A DNA stretch of 64,000 nt from positions 77,353,980 through 77,417,979 of the forward strand of contig CP136063.1 of the NCBI GenBank assembly GCA_032622095.1. Reading direction: 5' to 3'. The notes under the pieces are model-generated. The model searched no databases, had not been told where the DNA came from, and saw only the letters and a program-made list of their open reading frames with translations. The DNA is from Siphonodentalium dalli. Lineage: Eukaryota > Mollusca > Scaphopoda > Gadilida > Siphonodentaliidae. Position numbers and translations under genes: made by a program. This document shows positions 1-11,300 of this stretch, piece by piece. Numbering within the stretch: position 1 is the first letter of the stretch; each line of letters starts with the position of its first letter.

Positions 1-589
1 CATTTTTTAATTCCTCAAGAAAGTTAAAAAATATTGGTCAAACAATAATATTTATTTCAGAAAACTCTTCAATATAATTACATTAGTGGTGTTTAATATG
101 GTTTAGGAACAGTTAACACCTCTATTAAGAAGCAGTTAGTTTGATAGCAATAGTATTGATGAGTTAGCCAACATCATATGATGGTGGTGTTTACATGGCT
201 AATCCTCTGGTGATGTGCCCTTCTGATGTAGCAACCCTTCTACCATTTTATTGTTCAGTGACTGGTTTATTGTTGTATGATAAAGCCACAATAGAGATGC
301 GAGTATAATTATTAACTAACTGCTTTCCTTTCGATATCGTGGGTTGTAGGCTACAACCCACGATATCGATAGGAAAGCAGTTAGTTAAAACTTGTAGGAG
401 AGGGCCGACGACCCTTTCAAATCTTCCCGAGTATCATCCCAAACTCCAAACTTGCATCCTATAGATATCAAAAGTGGTTTAAATCGCAAGTATCGAAACA
501 TAAGGTTGCAGAAAATGATACTATACTATCAAGGATTTCATTTGGCAAATTATTTTTGCAAAAGTAAATTTTGGTCCAGCGGGACCCTG
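1..589. mobile_element. hAT-like non-autonomous element, right part (runs off left edge)
   Basis: This matches, segment by segment, the element at 23287-24973: both share a stretch starting TTAATTCCTCAAGA, the block around ACCCTTCTAC-ATTTTATTGTT, and an end reading GGTCCAGCGGGACCCTG here and CAGCGTTGACCCTG there. The shared terminal sequence (CAGGGT...CGCTG when reversed) looks like a hAT-type inverted terminus. The left end is outside the window. A near-perfect palindrome (313-387) sits where the other copy has only one arm. Confidence 0.5.
313..387. repeat. Near-perfect 75-bp palindrome
   Basis: The left arm begins TAACTAACTGCTTTCC and the right arm ends GGAAAGCAGTTAGTTA; they meet at GTTGTAGGCTACAAC with essentially no spacer. 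Arms are about 37 bp with one mismatch. The related element at 23.3-25.0 kb has only the left arm (TAACTAACTGCTTCCTATTGATAT), so this is a local inverted duplication. Confidence 0.8.
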
Positions 590-744
590 GATATGACCAT
601 CGTTGTCTACATGCCCTTGTGTGCGCAACATCTTAAATGAAAAATCCACATTTTCTTGTATTTAAACTATTTGTAAAGCATTTGTTTTTCAAATTTAGAA
701 CAGAGCATTAAATATTTTACCACAGCATCATCAAGCACTGGGTT

Positions 745-1652
745 TAGTGCTGGGCGGTATTTCGGTATACCGATTATAATCGGTAAGATTTTCAATACCG
801 TTCCCGTTACTGTCATTTTTTTTCCATAATCGGTAAACCTTGACGGTATTATCATGGTTACACGTCATACCGGCCGGTTACCGGGTATATTTACCTTTAA
901 CAGAATACAGAGAAATTACTTTGTTTCTTTACACCATAGTTCATTCTTCACTGACTCGGATGTCACTTGTTCCTGATGACATTTGCAAAAAAATGCATTT
1001 CTTCACTACCGGGGACAAAATCCAGCCCAATATTATTTTGCAAGTTATGCAATTCTATGCTTTTTTATTTTTAAACCACTGAATGTGTGGGACAGCTCAT
1101 TATTTACCGGGGTGTTATCAAGTGGGAATGATTGATCACGTTCATAAACGTGGGTTTATATATATGATTTATAATAATTCAACCTGGAAGTGAATAATAG
1201 TTTTACAAGTTAAATTCTTTGAAAGTAATAAACCTTATTTCCCGGTATTTAATAAAAGCATTATACTTATTCACACCTGGCGGAACATTACAATATCCAA
1301 CTTAACAGCATGTGCTCTGTGCAAGTCAGTTGGGGTTATTTCAAAGCTCTTGGATGTATCCGCTGAATGATGCTTCCATAACTCGCAATTATTACCTGTA
1401 TTTGAGATCAGCGCACCTTGTCATGAATCCATGCATGATGCATGAAGACAAATGAGACATTGCCACTGTTTGTTAATCCATAATTTTATAAAACAGAGTG
1501 TTGGGTGTCTGTGTTTCCTTATTTATTGTAAGCTGTGTAGCTATTTGATTTCCTCCAAAAAACAGTTGACTTATGTACCAAGCGATCACTACTCTGCGGT
1601 ATTGTTTTAGGATTACCACGGTATTTTTATGCTCAAATACCGCCCAGCACTA
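745..1652. mobile_element. hAT-type non-autonomous transposon with perfect 8-bp TSD
   Basis: The ends are inverted copies of TAGTGCTGGGCGGTAT (745 onward; ATACCGCCCAGCACTA up to 1652). They are flanked exactly by the direct repeat ACTGGGTT at 737-744 and 1653-1660, the 8-bp duplication typical of hAT elements. The 908-bp interior contains repeated CGGTAT-rich motifs near both ends and no ORF that looks like a transposase, so the element depends on an enzyme encoded elsewhere. Confidence 0.85.
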
Positions 1653-1830
1653 ACTGGGTTGTAAGGCCGATAATGAGAAGATCGTCAGTGATAATAATAA
1701 CATGACATTGCCGCGCTTTTAATACATGGTTATTACATTTCTGTATGATCATATTATGGTTAATTAATAGCATACCAGTATCCCTCTCCCCTTGGCCAAC
1801 TTTACGCCAGTCATGCATCACAATATAGAT

Positions 1831-2975
1831 AACAGTTTTTATAACAAGACCACCACTAATCTCCTACAAATACCACAATTGTTTGGAGATAAATTCCAAG
1901 CTGTTGGAAAACGCTTATCTGATCATGGGCCATAACAGTATTCCTTGAAATCTGTATCAGTATAGTATCCTCTGAAATCTGTATCAGTATGGTTTGAAAT
2001 GGGGTGGGTATTCACCACAAACAAGTTCAACATAAACATACTAGTAGTTCATATTTCTCGACCTTGGCCTTAGTGAATGTTCAGACGACCACAATACAAT
2101 CATAAGTGGAGAAATCGGGCCCAACGATATCGTGGATAGTTTGTTCACACGATTGCGATGTCGTCGTCAATGATGATATCGTGGGTTGTTTGTAAGCATG
2201 TGATTGACTACCCTACGATCATTCCAGCTACGTTTTTAACGTACACACGACTGCGATGTAAGGTAAGTGGAGGTAGCCAAGGATAAGCCATGATTTCGCA
2301 TCTGAAATCAAACAGTGCTTGATATTATTTTTTGACTTGCGATATTGACGTGAGCATGCGCAGTCCAACTGCTCGGAATTTATCGCCAAACAATAGTGGT
2401 ATTTGTAGGGGATTAGTGGTAGTCATATAATAAATACACATTATCGGTACAGTGAAGTGATATGGGCTGAAGTATCATGCCGAGTTGATGATGTCAGATC
2501 ACCGTATCAAACGAGCTGCCGCAGGCATCGAGTTTGATGCGGCGATCTAACATCGTCAACGAGGCGTGATACTGCAGCCCATATCACTTCACTGTACCAA
2601 TAAAGCGTTTATTATATGACACATTTTTGGTTCATCCCATGTCACAAAGGGCAAAACTACTTCGTTACACCATCCCGGGCAAAAGTACTACATCGAACAT
2701 TAACGATAATGCGCATGCACAGTTGGTCAGGATACACGTGCGACAATAGAACAGATCTGTTTACGCTTCAAACGAACAGACCTGATAAATAGTTCCCAAC
2801 TTCCGGTGACCTAATTTCACGGGATACTGATAAGGAATTCAAAGGATACCGATACGGAATTCATAGAATACCGATACAGCTCACGACCAGACAAGCGTTT
2901 TCCGACTGCTCGGAATTTATCGCCAAACAATAGTGGTATTTGTAAGGGATTAGTTGTAGTCATATAATAAAGGTC
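1831..2975. mobile_element. Element with long imperfect TIRs and an internal palindrome
   Basis: About 150 bp at 1831-1995 (with CTCCTACAAATACCAC and GGAAAACGCTTATCTG) recurs inverted at about 2815-2975 (AAGCGTTTTCC...GGTATTTGTAAGGGATTAG). A third partial copy of the same end sits at 2376-2433. Between the arms lies a palindrome, 2421-2620, whose arms share GTACAGTGAAGTGATATGGG. No protein-coding capacity is visible. Exact ends and a target duplication were not found. Confidence 0.5.
2421..2620. repeat. Long palindrome, arms roughly 80-90 bp
   Basis: The arms start GTCATATAATAAA and end TTTATTATATGAC. The innermost matched parts read CAGTGAAGTGATATGGGCTG and its complement, then continue with mismatches into a short central spacer around 2515-2525. 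The arm ends are AT-rich, and the structure could extrude as a cruciform. Confidence 0.7.
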
Positions 2976-3376
2976 GATACGACGATCTGACCTCGCCAAC
3001 TCAACATGATACTAATTACTATGGCCAATATCACTTCACCGATGTGTACATGTATAAACTTCTTAGTAATAGTACCTGTATTGATTCATTAGTTTTAGTG
3101 AGAGAGCTGTCGCTGTAAGGTTTAGTCCATAGTGATATTGGCAAGTTATCCTGTTGTTGGCCACATATTAGATTATTACACTTACAAAAATAACAACAAC
3201 ATGAGACCCTAGGCCTAACTTAAGAATATCACTTTTGAATTTGAACAATAGCGGCTTTACCAATAGCACATTGACGCAACGCTTGAGTGGTAATCATAAT
3301 ATCAGGTTGACAACTGATAAAGTCAGTCATTTTACGACTCAACATCAAGGTGTCATTGGTGACAGTTATTACTCAC

Positions 3377-3627
3377 ACTTCAAGAATTCTATCTCCTTTT
3401 CGTATTCCAGCTCGCTGAGCAGCACCACCATCGAGAACGGCGCTGACATGTTGAAGTGGTGCATAAAGTGTGCCGTTTATAGCTTTCAATAAACCGCCTT
3501 CACTGACTTGTCCGCGAACGTTAAAGCCAAAGCCAGTCTCTGTTTTAGAAATCAGTACGATTCGGGGTTGAAAACGCTCTTCTCCGTCCTCCGCGGGGGA
3601 GGGTAGGCTGTCGTCGCTCTCCGCCAT
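3377..3627 (-). CDS. SNX27: SNX27 first coding exon (N-terminal part of PDZ domain)
   Basis: Sorting nexin-27 is an endosomal adaptor that recycles membrane proteins with PDZ-binding tails through retromer; its PDZ domain is followed by PX and FERM-like domains. This exon encodes 83 codons plus two bases. After an acidic start (MAESDD) it carries the PDZ beginning: [20 protein letters not shown], then [12 protein letters not shown], then RKGDRILEV, which follow vertebrate SNX27 almost residue for residue, including the GFGFNV carboxylate-binding loop. I chose the ATG at 3627 because its context (GCCATGG) is strong. The exon stops inside the Val codon of ILEV at a good donor (GTGAGT, complement of 3371-3376); the stop codon met by reading on is intronic. 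The remaining exons must lie below coordinate 1, since no other SNX27 exon is visible downstream on this strand. Confidence 0.92.
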
Positions 3628-4269
3628 GGCAGTCACATGATCAAAATGAACTTCACTTCCGGGTTATCACTTATAATTTGTTTTTGGTTTCACGTTGAGT
3701 TCACCATTTAAATAAATTATGCAAATCTCTCATTCGTTTTGGATGCGAAATTTGATGAATATGTGTTTCAGTAGATGATACAATTCAATTATATGAATCA
3801 GTATTAGATTAGAACATAAACTATAACCTAATAGTTTACATTTGAACAGACACAGTTCAGAATTTTCTGGCAGTCTATGAGCGACAACCCTATAATTTGT
3901 TGGATCAAATAGAGTTATGCCGCATGAACAGGTGCGCGCAGAGATACACATCTCGAGTACGTTATATTTAATACGACACCTAACGCAAACAACACATTAA
4001 CAAATTTCTTCACGAAGACACTCTTGCAAACACGACAGTGTTTGACTATAAAAACTCGGATTTGGTGTAAATGAGCTACATGCGCATATGATCATCCCGG
4101 ATCGAAGAAGATTGGTCAGCAGGGCTGGCAATAATTTCGTGATGGCCTGCCTGAGGTTTCCGGAGTGACTTGACTGAGCTGCCATACTTATGTAGGGTAC
4201 TGAATATATGTCGCCGTAAACTCGCGGCTTGAGTTCCACCTTGGTCCAACTCAACTTGGACCATATATC
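3628..4269. other. SNX27 5' flank, no other feature recognised
   Basis: This lies between the SNX27 start codon and the LINE. It should contain the SNX27 5' UTR and promoter, but I see no TATA box or other decisive element. Short ORFs here match nothing I recognise. Confidence 0.4.
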
Positions 4270-6262
4270 AAAGCACGAAACACAGCCACGCATGAATGCC
4301 GTTCAGCTCACAGGGAATATGAGAAGAAACTAGCTGATAGTATCAAGAAGGACCCTAAATCATTCTGGAGTTACATAAAAAGCAAGACAAAGGTAAAATC
4401 TGGTATTGGAGACTTAGAAAGACAAGATGGTACGATCAGCAGTGACAACTCCTTAATAGTTACTTTAGCAGTGTCTATACAATAGAGGATGAAGCAGGGG
4501 TCCCCAGGATCGGAGAAATCGATTTAGATGACAGTGTCGAGCTTACCAATATAGTTGTGACCACAGATATAGTTATGCGACACCTGCTCGCACTGGACAC
4601 ATCGAAATCTCCAGGAGAAGACCAGCTACATCCAAGAGTCCTAAAAGAAGCAGCAAGTAGTATCTGTCCTGCCCTAACATATATATTAAAAAGATCCCTG
4701 GCCACGGGGGAAGTCCCAGCAGACTGGGGAGCAGCAACAGTATGTCCAATATTTAAGAAGGGGAATAAGAAGAAAGTTGAAAATTACAGACCTGTCAGCC
4801 TCACAAGCATAATCTGCAAACTAATGGAAAAAATCATCAGAGATAAACTTATGGAATACATAGAGAATAACAACATACTTTCCGAACACCAACATGGATT
4901 CCGGGCAAAGCGACCATGCGTCACACAGCTATTAGAGGTACAGGATGACTTCACCAGATCCATAGACGAAGGTCACAACATCGAAGTAATTTACCTCGAC
5001 TTCAGAAAAGCCTTTGATACCGTCCCACATAAGCGTCTTATGGAAAAATTATACACATACAGAATCAGGGGAAACATCCATCAATGGCTACAGAATTTTC
5101 TGAAAGACCGGAGGCAAGCAGTCAGAGTCAACGGAGCAATATCATCAGTGGCAGACGTTACCAGCGGGACCCCCCAAGGCTCAGTGTTGGGACCAGCACT
5201 CTTCCTTATATACATAAACGATATCACAACTGAAATAACTTCTCGATGCAAACTGTTCGCAAATGATACAAAAATCTATACAGAAATAACGGATGAGCAA
5301 GACCACTTGCAACTCCAACAAGATCTAAACAAACTATCTGACTGGTCAGATAGATGGCTTCTGAAATTCAATGCAGCTAAATGCAAGGTCTTGCACATCG
5401 GCAAAGACAACCCAAAGTATGCATACTCAATTAGTGACTCCAACAACAAAATAGAAATCCAACTCACAAATACTGAGAAAGATATTGGTGTTATCTTTGA
5501 CACAGGGCTAACCTACGATCAACATATATCATCATCAGTGAACAAAGCAAACCAGAGAATTGGAATGATTCGGAGAACTTTTAACCATATAGACGAGGAT
5601 ATGCTGAAAATCTTATTCAAGTCACTCATCAGACCAATGGTGGAATATGCTTCGTCCGTTTGGAACCCACACCTCAGAAAACATCAGATAGCCATAGAAA
5701 ATGTCCAAAGAAGAGCAACTAAATTATCAACAACAAATAAGCTAAAAAAACTTGGACAATGAAGAAAGAAATAAAATGCTCGGATTACCAACACTGCACT
5801 ACCGACGAGAGAGGTGTGATATGTTACAAATGTACAAGATCATCAACCAAAAAGACAAAGCTGTACTCCCATCATTAAAGAAATCACTCTCAAACAGAAC
5901 AAGAGGCCATAAAGAAAAACTGCAGAAAGAAATCCATAAAAACAATAGCACAGCAAATAGCTTCATTCCACGCAGTACAAACAACTGGAACAATCTGACA
6001 GAACGATGCATCGAAGCAGAAGATGTGAATGCTTTTAAATCAATATTAAACGACACCTGGAGAGGAAGAGCCAATAAATTTTATTTCAAGTTCAACAACG
6101 AGAAACCAAAATTTTAATGTTTTTAATACGCACTGTACATATAATCAAGTCGCCAGACACCACAGATAGTTTGAAATTGTGTTAAGAACTAAAGAAGAGG
6201 TCACAACAAGCCGGCAGGCTTTTTTCGACCGAAGATCACAGGTAAATCACAGGTAAATCACA
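4270..6262 (+). mobile_element. CR1/jockey-like LINE, 5'-truncated and decayed
   Basis: This non-LTR retrotransposon remnant contains the region before the reverse transcriptase, most of the reverse transcriptase, the C-terminal tail and the 3' end. The 3' end carries two copies of the 11-bp unit ACAGGTAAATC at about 6238-6262, like the short tandem tails of CR1-type elements. The 5' boundary is uncertain: recognisable coding begins near 4297. It sits between the divergently oriented SNX27 and MYDGF starts. Confidence 0.8.
4297..6117 (+). pseudogene. LINE reverse transcriptase pseudogene
   Basis: Reading runs in three pieces. Before about 4453 the frame encodes REYEKKLADSIKKDPKSFWS; a frameshift there leads into SYFSSVYTIEDEAG and the main block, open to 5762, with the RT motifs NYRPVSLTSIICKLMEKII, HGFRAKRPC, YLDFRKAFDTVPH, SGTPQGSVLGPALFLIYIND and LFANDTKIY. 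The catalytic FADD box reads FAND because the codon at 5262-5264 is AAT, so the first catalytic Asp is Asn. A second frameshift falls in or near an A7 run (5744-5750), after which DNEERNKMLGLPTLHYRRER resumes in another frame to the stop at 6117. Two frameshifts plus loss of a catalytic Asp mean it cannot make active enzyme. No endonuclease domain remains. Confidence 0.85.
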
Positions 6263-7989
6263 ACTTGCCCCCCCCCCCTCCGAGACAATAAATCTTACAG
6301 CCCTTGTATGACTTGGGAAATACTGAATGTTTTCTCTGTATGAACATAATATGTTAAGTGGAATATTGCATGTACTTCCTAAAGTATCATATATAACCAT
6401 TGCGTTTAATTGAATTTCATTCTATAATTCCAGTTTGTGACTTTTTATATCGGGGGGGGGGGTGGGAGTTCATTTTATTCAAAATTGTTTGTAGGCAAAG
6501 TGACTTCAAAAGCTTGGTCTGCCTATTGGAATGGAATTTGGACCAAAAACTGCACTTCATGCAGTTATCAGCCTGTCGCTAAAGTCCTCATTCACCTTTA
6601 TACAAATTCGCACAGATAAACATCTTATTTGACAGCGACCCAACTATCTCGCTGGTTTGCCACAAAGCGAGAAGTCGACGAAGCATTAAATCACTTATGT
6701 GACCGCGCCGTGCTTGGCCAGCAATACGTGAAACAAGTACGGTCGTTTTCGGTGTGAATATAAAAATCGCGCGCTTTGAACCGCTACGGACGACAGAAAA
6801 CGTCCGTAAAAATCGGCGCTCGCGCCGGTGTGAATTGACCATATAGTGTAAAACTAGTCAACGTGCCGTCCGTCCGTCCGTATAGCAAACATTGCACAAC
6901 TCAGCTCAAGTATCGACGGTCCCAGTCCAACGTGCATGTCCTTAGGCTTGCTGGTAGACCATCATTGTGGAAAGGATCTCCACATCATAGTGCAGGTTTT
7001 GTCCGCACCTTTTTGGCCCTTAAGTTTGCTGGACTTGGTGTAAAACGCGACGATCAACACGCCCATAACAAGCATTATGGCATAAAGGGTCAGGTTTAGA
7101 CTATTTTTTCAACTTTTCGGTGAACAAAGACAAGGACCAGTCTATCGCGCGAAATTCGACAACAACTGTACGTCTAAATTTCTAGTTCATGGAAGTAAAA
7201 GTACATTTTAATGAATGATTTTCGTCTCAAAGTTGATATAACAGTACTGCTTAGTGCATGAATAAAAATTGCTATCTAGATGTCGTAGCCTGCCATTGTT
7301 TTACGACTCTCGTTTCTGTTTATTTGCGCGCACTAAATATCTCTTGTTGAATATACTGGTTCTCGTTGATAACACAGGTTGGGTGAAAGGATATCAACAT
7401 ATATGTACTACGTACGCATTTCGGCCATTAATTTTTTTACCAGAGTAATCCTGGCCCTTGTTTGATTTGGAAATTTGTGAATATTGTGTCCGAAAGAACA
7501 TTTCAGCTTGTAACTTTGGCAAGATTCTTCTGATTCAGCTGTGCTTTGGTATGTTGATTGCACAGCTCAAGGCAAGGATACTGACTTGCTACATCGGCAG
7601 GTTTCGTTCATTCATTTTTACCAGAGGTACAGCCCTTGTTTGACTTGGGAAATACTGAATGTTTTCTCTGTATGAACATTTCAGCTTTTACCTTGGGCAT
7701 GAATAATCTGATTTGGTTTGCTTTGGTGTTTTGATAGCCCAATTAAGGGGAAAGGATACCCATGCATGCAGTTCTTGGATTTAGAAAAAAAAATTCCACC
7801 CATTGCCCATGCAATCTCTAAACTGAGCATCGGTGTCTAATAAAATCTGTCATTACTAAAAATTAGTTAATCAAGACCCTATAATCCCTCTAATTAGTTG
7901 TTATTGTTACAACAAAGAATAAGTGCGCACACAAGCTAGCTTAGTCCCACATAAGCCGTAATCCCCAAGCCTTAACGGTTAACCCCTCC
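6263..7989. other. Intergenic DNA with short dispersed repeats
   Basis: No gene is recognised. A unit of about 175 bp containing CCCTTGTTTGACTTGGGAAA recurs near 6301, 7455 and 7629, the last two being adjacent. There is a C-run at about 6268-6277, a G-run at about 6454-6463, a CCGTCCGTCCGT block near 6863 and a somewhat CpG-rich stretch at 6640-6850. Confidence 0.5.
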
Positions 7990-8193
7990 ACTAATTAGTT
8001 AGATCAAACGACTGGCCGAATCTTCCCTGCCGAATCTTCCCTCCGCCGAAAAATACATGGCCGAAACTTCCCTCCGCCGAATCTTCCCATGTCAAGATAG
8101 TTGCTCCGTTTGTTCTCGTACTCGAGATGTGTCCTCTGCATTCGTGGCCACCAACGATACGCTGAAACCGAGACATCGATTTCATCTGCTAAA
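7990..8193 (+). promoter_or_regulatory. Putative MYDGF promoter/5' UTR with repeated CTTCCC motifs
   Basis: Directly upstream of the MYDGF start codon, a short motif GCCGAA(A/T)CTTCCC is repeated three to four times between about 8016 and 8092. The reverse complement core (GGGAAG/GGAAG) resembles ETS-factor sites, common in TATA-less promoters of broadly expressed genes. No TATA box is evident. The promoter role is inferred from position and motif only. Confidence 0.3.
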
Positions 8194-8376
8194 ATGCGAC
8201 TTCAAATTGCTTATAAAATTGTGTTTAAATTTTTTTTTCTTGCACAAATCATTGGGAATATCTTTTCCCATGCTAACACTTTTGATGGTGAAGAAGAATG
8301 GGAGGAAGATAAAATTCATGTCACTGAAATTGACGTGAAACCTGGTGGACAATATTTGACAGCAGAAACTGAATGG
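8194..8376 (+). CDS. MYDGF: MYDGF exon 1 (signal peptide and first strand)
   Basis: 61 codons from the ATG at 8194: hydrophobic leader, acidic segment (DGEEEWEEDK) and the conserved VKPGG motif. It ends in phase 0 at GAATGG before GTACAC, a weak donor chosen because it keeps the frame and aligns with human MYDGF. Confidence 0.85.
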
Positions 8377-11300
8377 GTACACGTTTTTGCTTTACTTTAC
8401 TGCTTTACTCACAGTTACTGGACATAAAGTCCCAAAAATAAGTTTTTAATCGAATTTATAAATCGGTATCCAAATATAAAGAGACAAGTTATAAAAACAT
8501 TACAAAATAGCTGGATAAACATATCTCAAATAAAAACACTAAACACAATACACCGGGCATATGTCACCTGTTTCCTATGGGTCCGTGACTACCCGCCCCC
8601 GAGACAACCCGCCCCCGTTCACTCTGAGACAACCCGCCCCCGGACAACCCGCCCCCCAAAAATCAATTAGCGGTAATCAGTGGCTAATTAGGAGGTGTGA
8701 GGGGATTATGAGATGTTTGTTTAACTAAACTGGGTTGTTTTTTATCGATTTTTATTTGATTTAACAACACGGACAACAATAAATACACATGTATAACTTA
8801 TGAACACAAAAATGCATCAACAATAATATGTTTATTTATTACTACGAAGTTTAATGAACGAAATTTAGTGTACATTTAGCCTATATTTACTATATATCTA
8901 CTATATATTTACATGCTATTTTATAGATATTAAAATATTACTAAGTGATTTACAGAACACAGGACCGTATACAATAATTACTTGTCTTTGCAAGCTATAT
9001 TTATTATATATCTATTATATATTTACATGATATTATATAGATATTAAAATATTACAAAGTGAGTTACAGAACACAAGACCGTAAGTATACAATAATTACG
9101 TGTCTTTGCAAGGCTTGCAAATGGAATTAAGGGCGACGGTCCCTCGTTTGGCATGAAAGTACTGCACGTGGTCGATTCCAGTGTCACGTAGTCGGTGTTG
9201 CCAGCGTCGGCATCGTTCAAAGGTGATAATGAACCATTTGCATCAAATGTTTGTTTTGAAAGCACCCCTTTTAATTAGTCTTCACTTACCTTAAGTGCCG
9301 TTCAGTTGTCAAAACATCGTGTCATTCTCGGGACAACCCGCCCTCATTTATCGGGACAACCCGCCCCCAAAATAGCTTAGGGGCGGGTTGTCTCGGGGGC
9401 GGGTAGTCCCGTTCCCACCCGTTTCCTATAAATAACACTCATCTACAACTCTGCAGCGATAAAATCATTTCGGATGCCAAATTTTAAATATTTTCACCAT
9501 TAACGACTAGTGACTTGTCACCATCCATATCACCATTGTTTCTAAGCATCTTGGGAAGGGAACCGGTGTTCTGAAAATATACATGAGTTCCTAAAACTAT
9601 CAGTTAAATGCAGAACACCGGTCTTTCTAACTTCCAAAGTTCTGAAGAAGTATATTAAGACTTATTGATGAATTTTAATAATCTTACAAATGTCCAGTCA
9701 TAACCTTTAGCTATCCAATGTTTGCGTAAATTGTAAAATCTGCCGGAGACCGATTAAAAAAATTCACGGTAAATCAGACAGACAGACAGACATTTTGTGA
9801 GAATTGACACCAATGTGCGATATAATATAATAAATAATGCATGTTGTGTCGTTGACTATGCCAAAATAGTTACTCCTCAAGAAGGAATACATGTACCCTG
9901 CTGGACAAAACAAGTGTCCACTTAACTGCGGTGAGGTTAGCGTTGCCACCGCAGCCGAAATGCAACTACACCGCGGCTCCACCGGCTAACTACAGTTGGG
10001 CCGCGGTATAATTGCCATTCAGCATGGTGTAGTTGCCAGAGTAATTTCCAGGTCAGTTTTGGTACCTGTAACAGGTATGGGCGCCCAAACTCCAGGCGCC
10101 CAAAAAACAGTTAGAAAGAAGAAAAATTCCTCAGATAATTTGTTTTTTGACCATTATTACTAGAAAACAAACACGACTAACACTAAATCATCAAAGAAAG
10201 CAATAAATTGTCATTTTATGGCAGTATGTACATGTAGTTCAAGGGGGAGACCACACCATACCCACCCCAACTGCGGCCTTCGAATATGACTTTGGCATAT
10301 ATACAGGTGTCCCCAAATAATTACTGGAAACTACACTGGTAGTTGCCACGGTGTACTTTCATCAAACTGAAAAAAGGGGCCTCGGTGGCTCAATCGGTTA
10401 GGGGTACAACTCCAAGCCGTTTCGCCTTCCAGCGCTGGCGATAATGGTTCAAATCCACATGTTTCCATCGCGGACTTTGTAACTCGAAATCGTTATCTGG
10501 GAAAGTTGCCAGTTACTTGCCGATGGCCGGTGGTTTGCCGCACATGGTTGACGAGTTTATCAGCCATTGAAATCACTGTTAGATTAGCCGTAAGTGTGCG
10601 GATTTCCTCCACCATTAAAACTGGCAATGTCGTGATATGGCCTTAGTGGCTAAAGCGACATAAAACCCCAATCAATCAATCAAACTGAAAAAAGACAATA
10701 CAAACCAGAAATCTAACCACAGTGTACTTGCCATTCGACTGCGAGGGTAGTTGCCTTTCGGCCGCAGTGAACTTGCTGTTTGGCCGCAGTGTCTGAGTGT
10801 ACTTGCTGTTCGGCGGCGGTGCTCAACTGCAGTTACAAACTGATCTGACACCGCGGCCGAACGGCAAATACACCGCGGTGCCAATGGACACTTGTTTTGT
10901 CCAGCAGGGTAGGCCATTTGCCTGTGGCTCGTGGACTATTTACTAGTAAATAGCCTCCTCTCGGACTACCAGTTCGGCATTGTCAACTTCATTCCATGCA
11001 TAATCTATATACATGGCCACAAATAATTGAACATCTCAAGAAATAACAAACTTCAAAAATTGATATTTGATCACTCTGAGCTTTGATGGGTGGGTTCCTT
11101 GACTCGAATCAAATACATGTATGTTTTACCCCCTCAGCCAAAGGAATAGTAATTTGGGAGCATTAATTCGGATTATGCATCTTTCATAAAAAAAATTATG
11201 ATATCTGGTACCGGTATTGCAACAAGTAACATTCAGTAACGGTATACCTGTAGCTTCATACTCTTGGGCTCCAAATAAACATGCATGCACGTTTATTATT

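Noticed and set aside
3373-3636. SNX27 exon as a complete 87-codon protein
   Set aside because: The apparent start upstream of the ATG at 3627 is a GTG and the apparent stop lies in the intron after the GTGAGT donor; this is one exon of a larger gene.
10377-10460. A tRNA gene
   Set aside because: A- and B-box sequences are present, but the acceptor stem does not pair and the sequence continues into a SINE body with a (CAAT)n tail and a target duplication.
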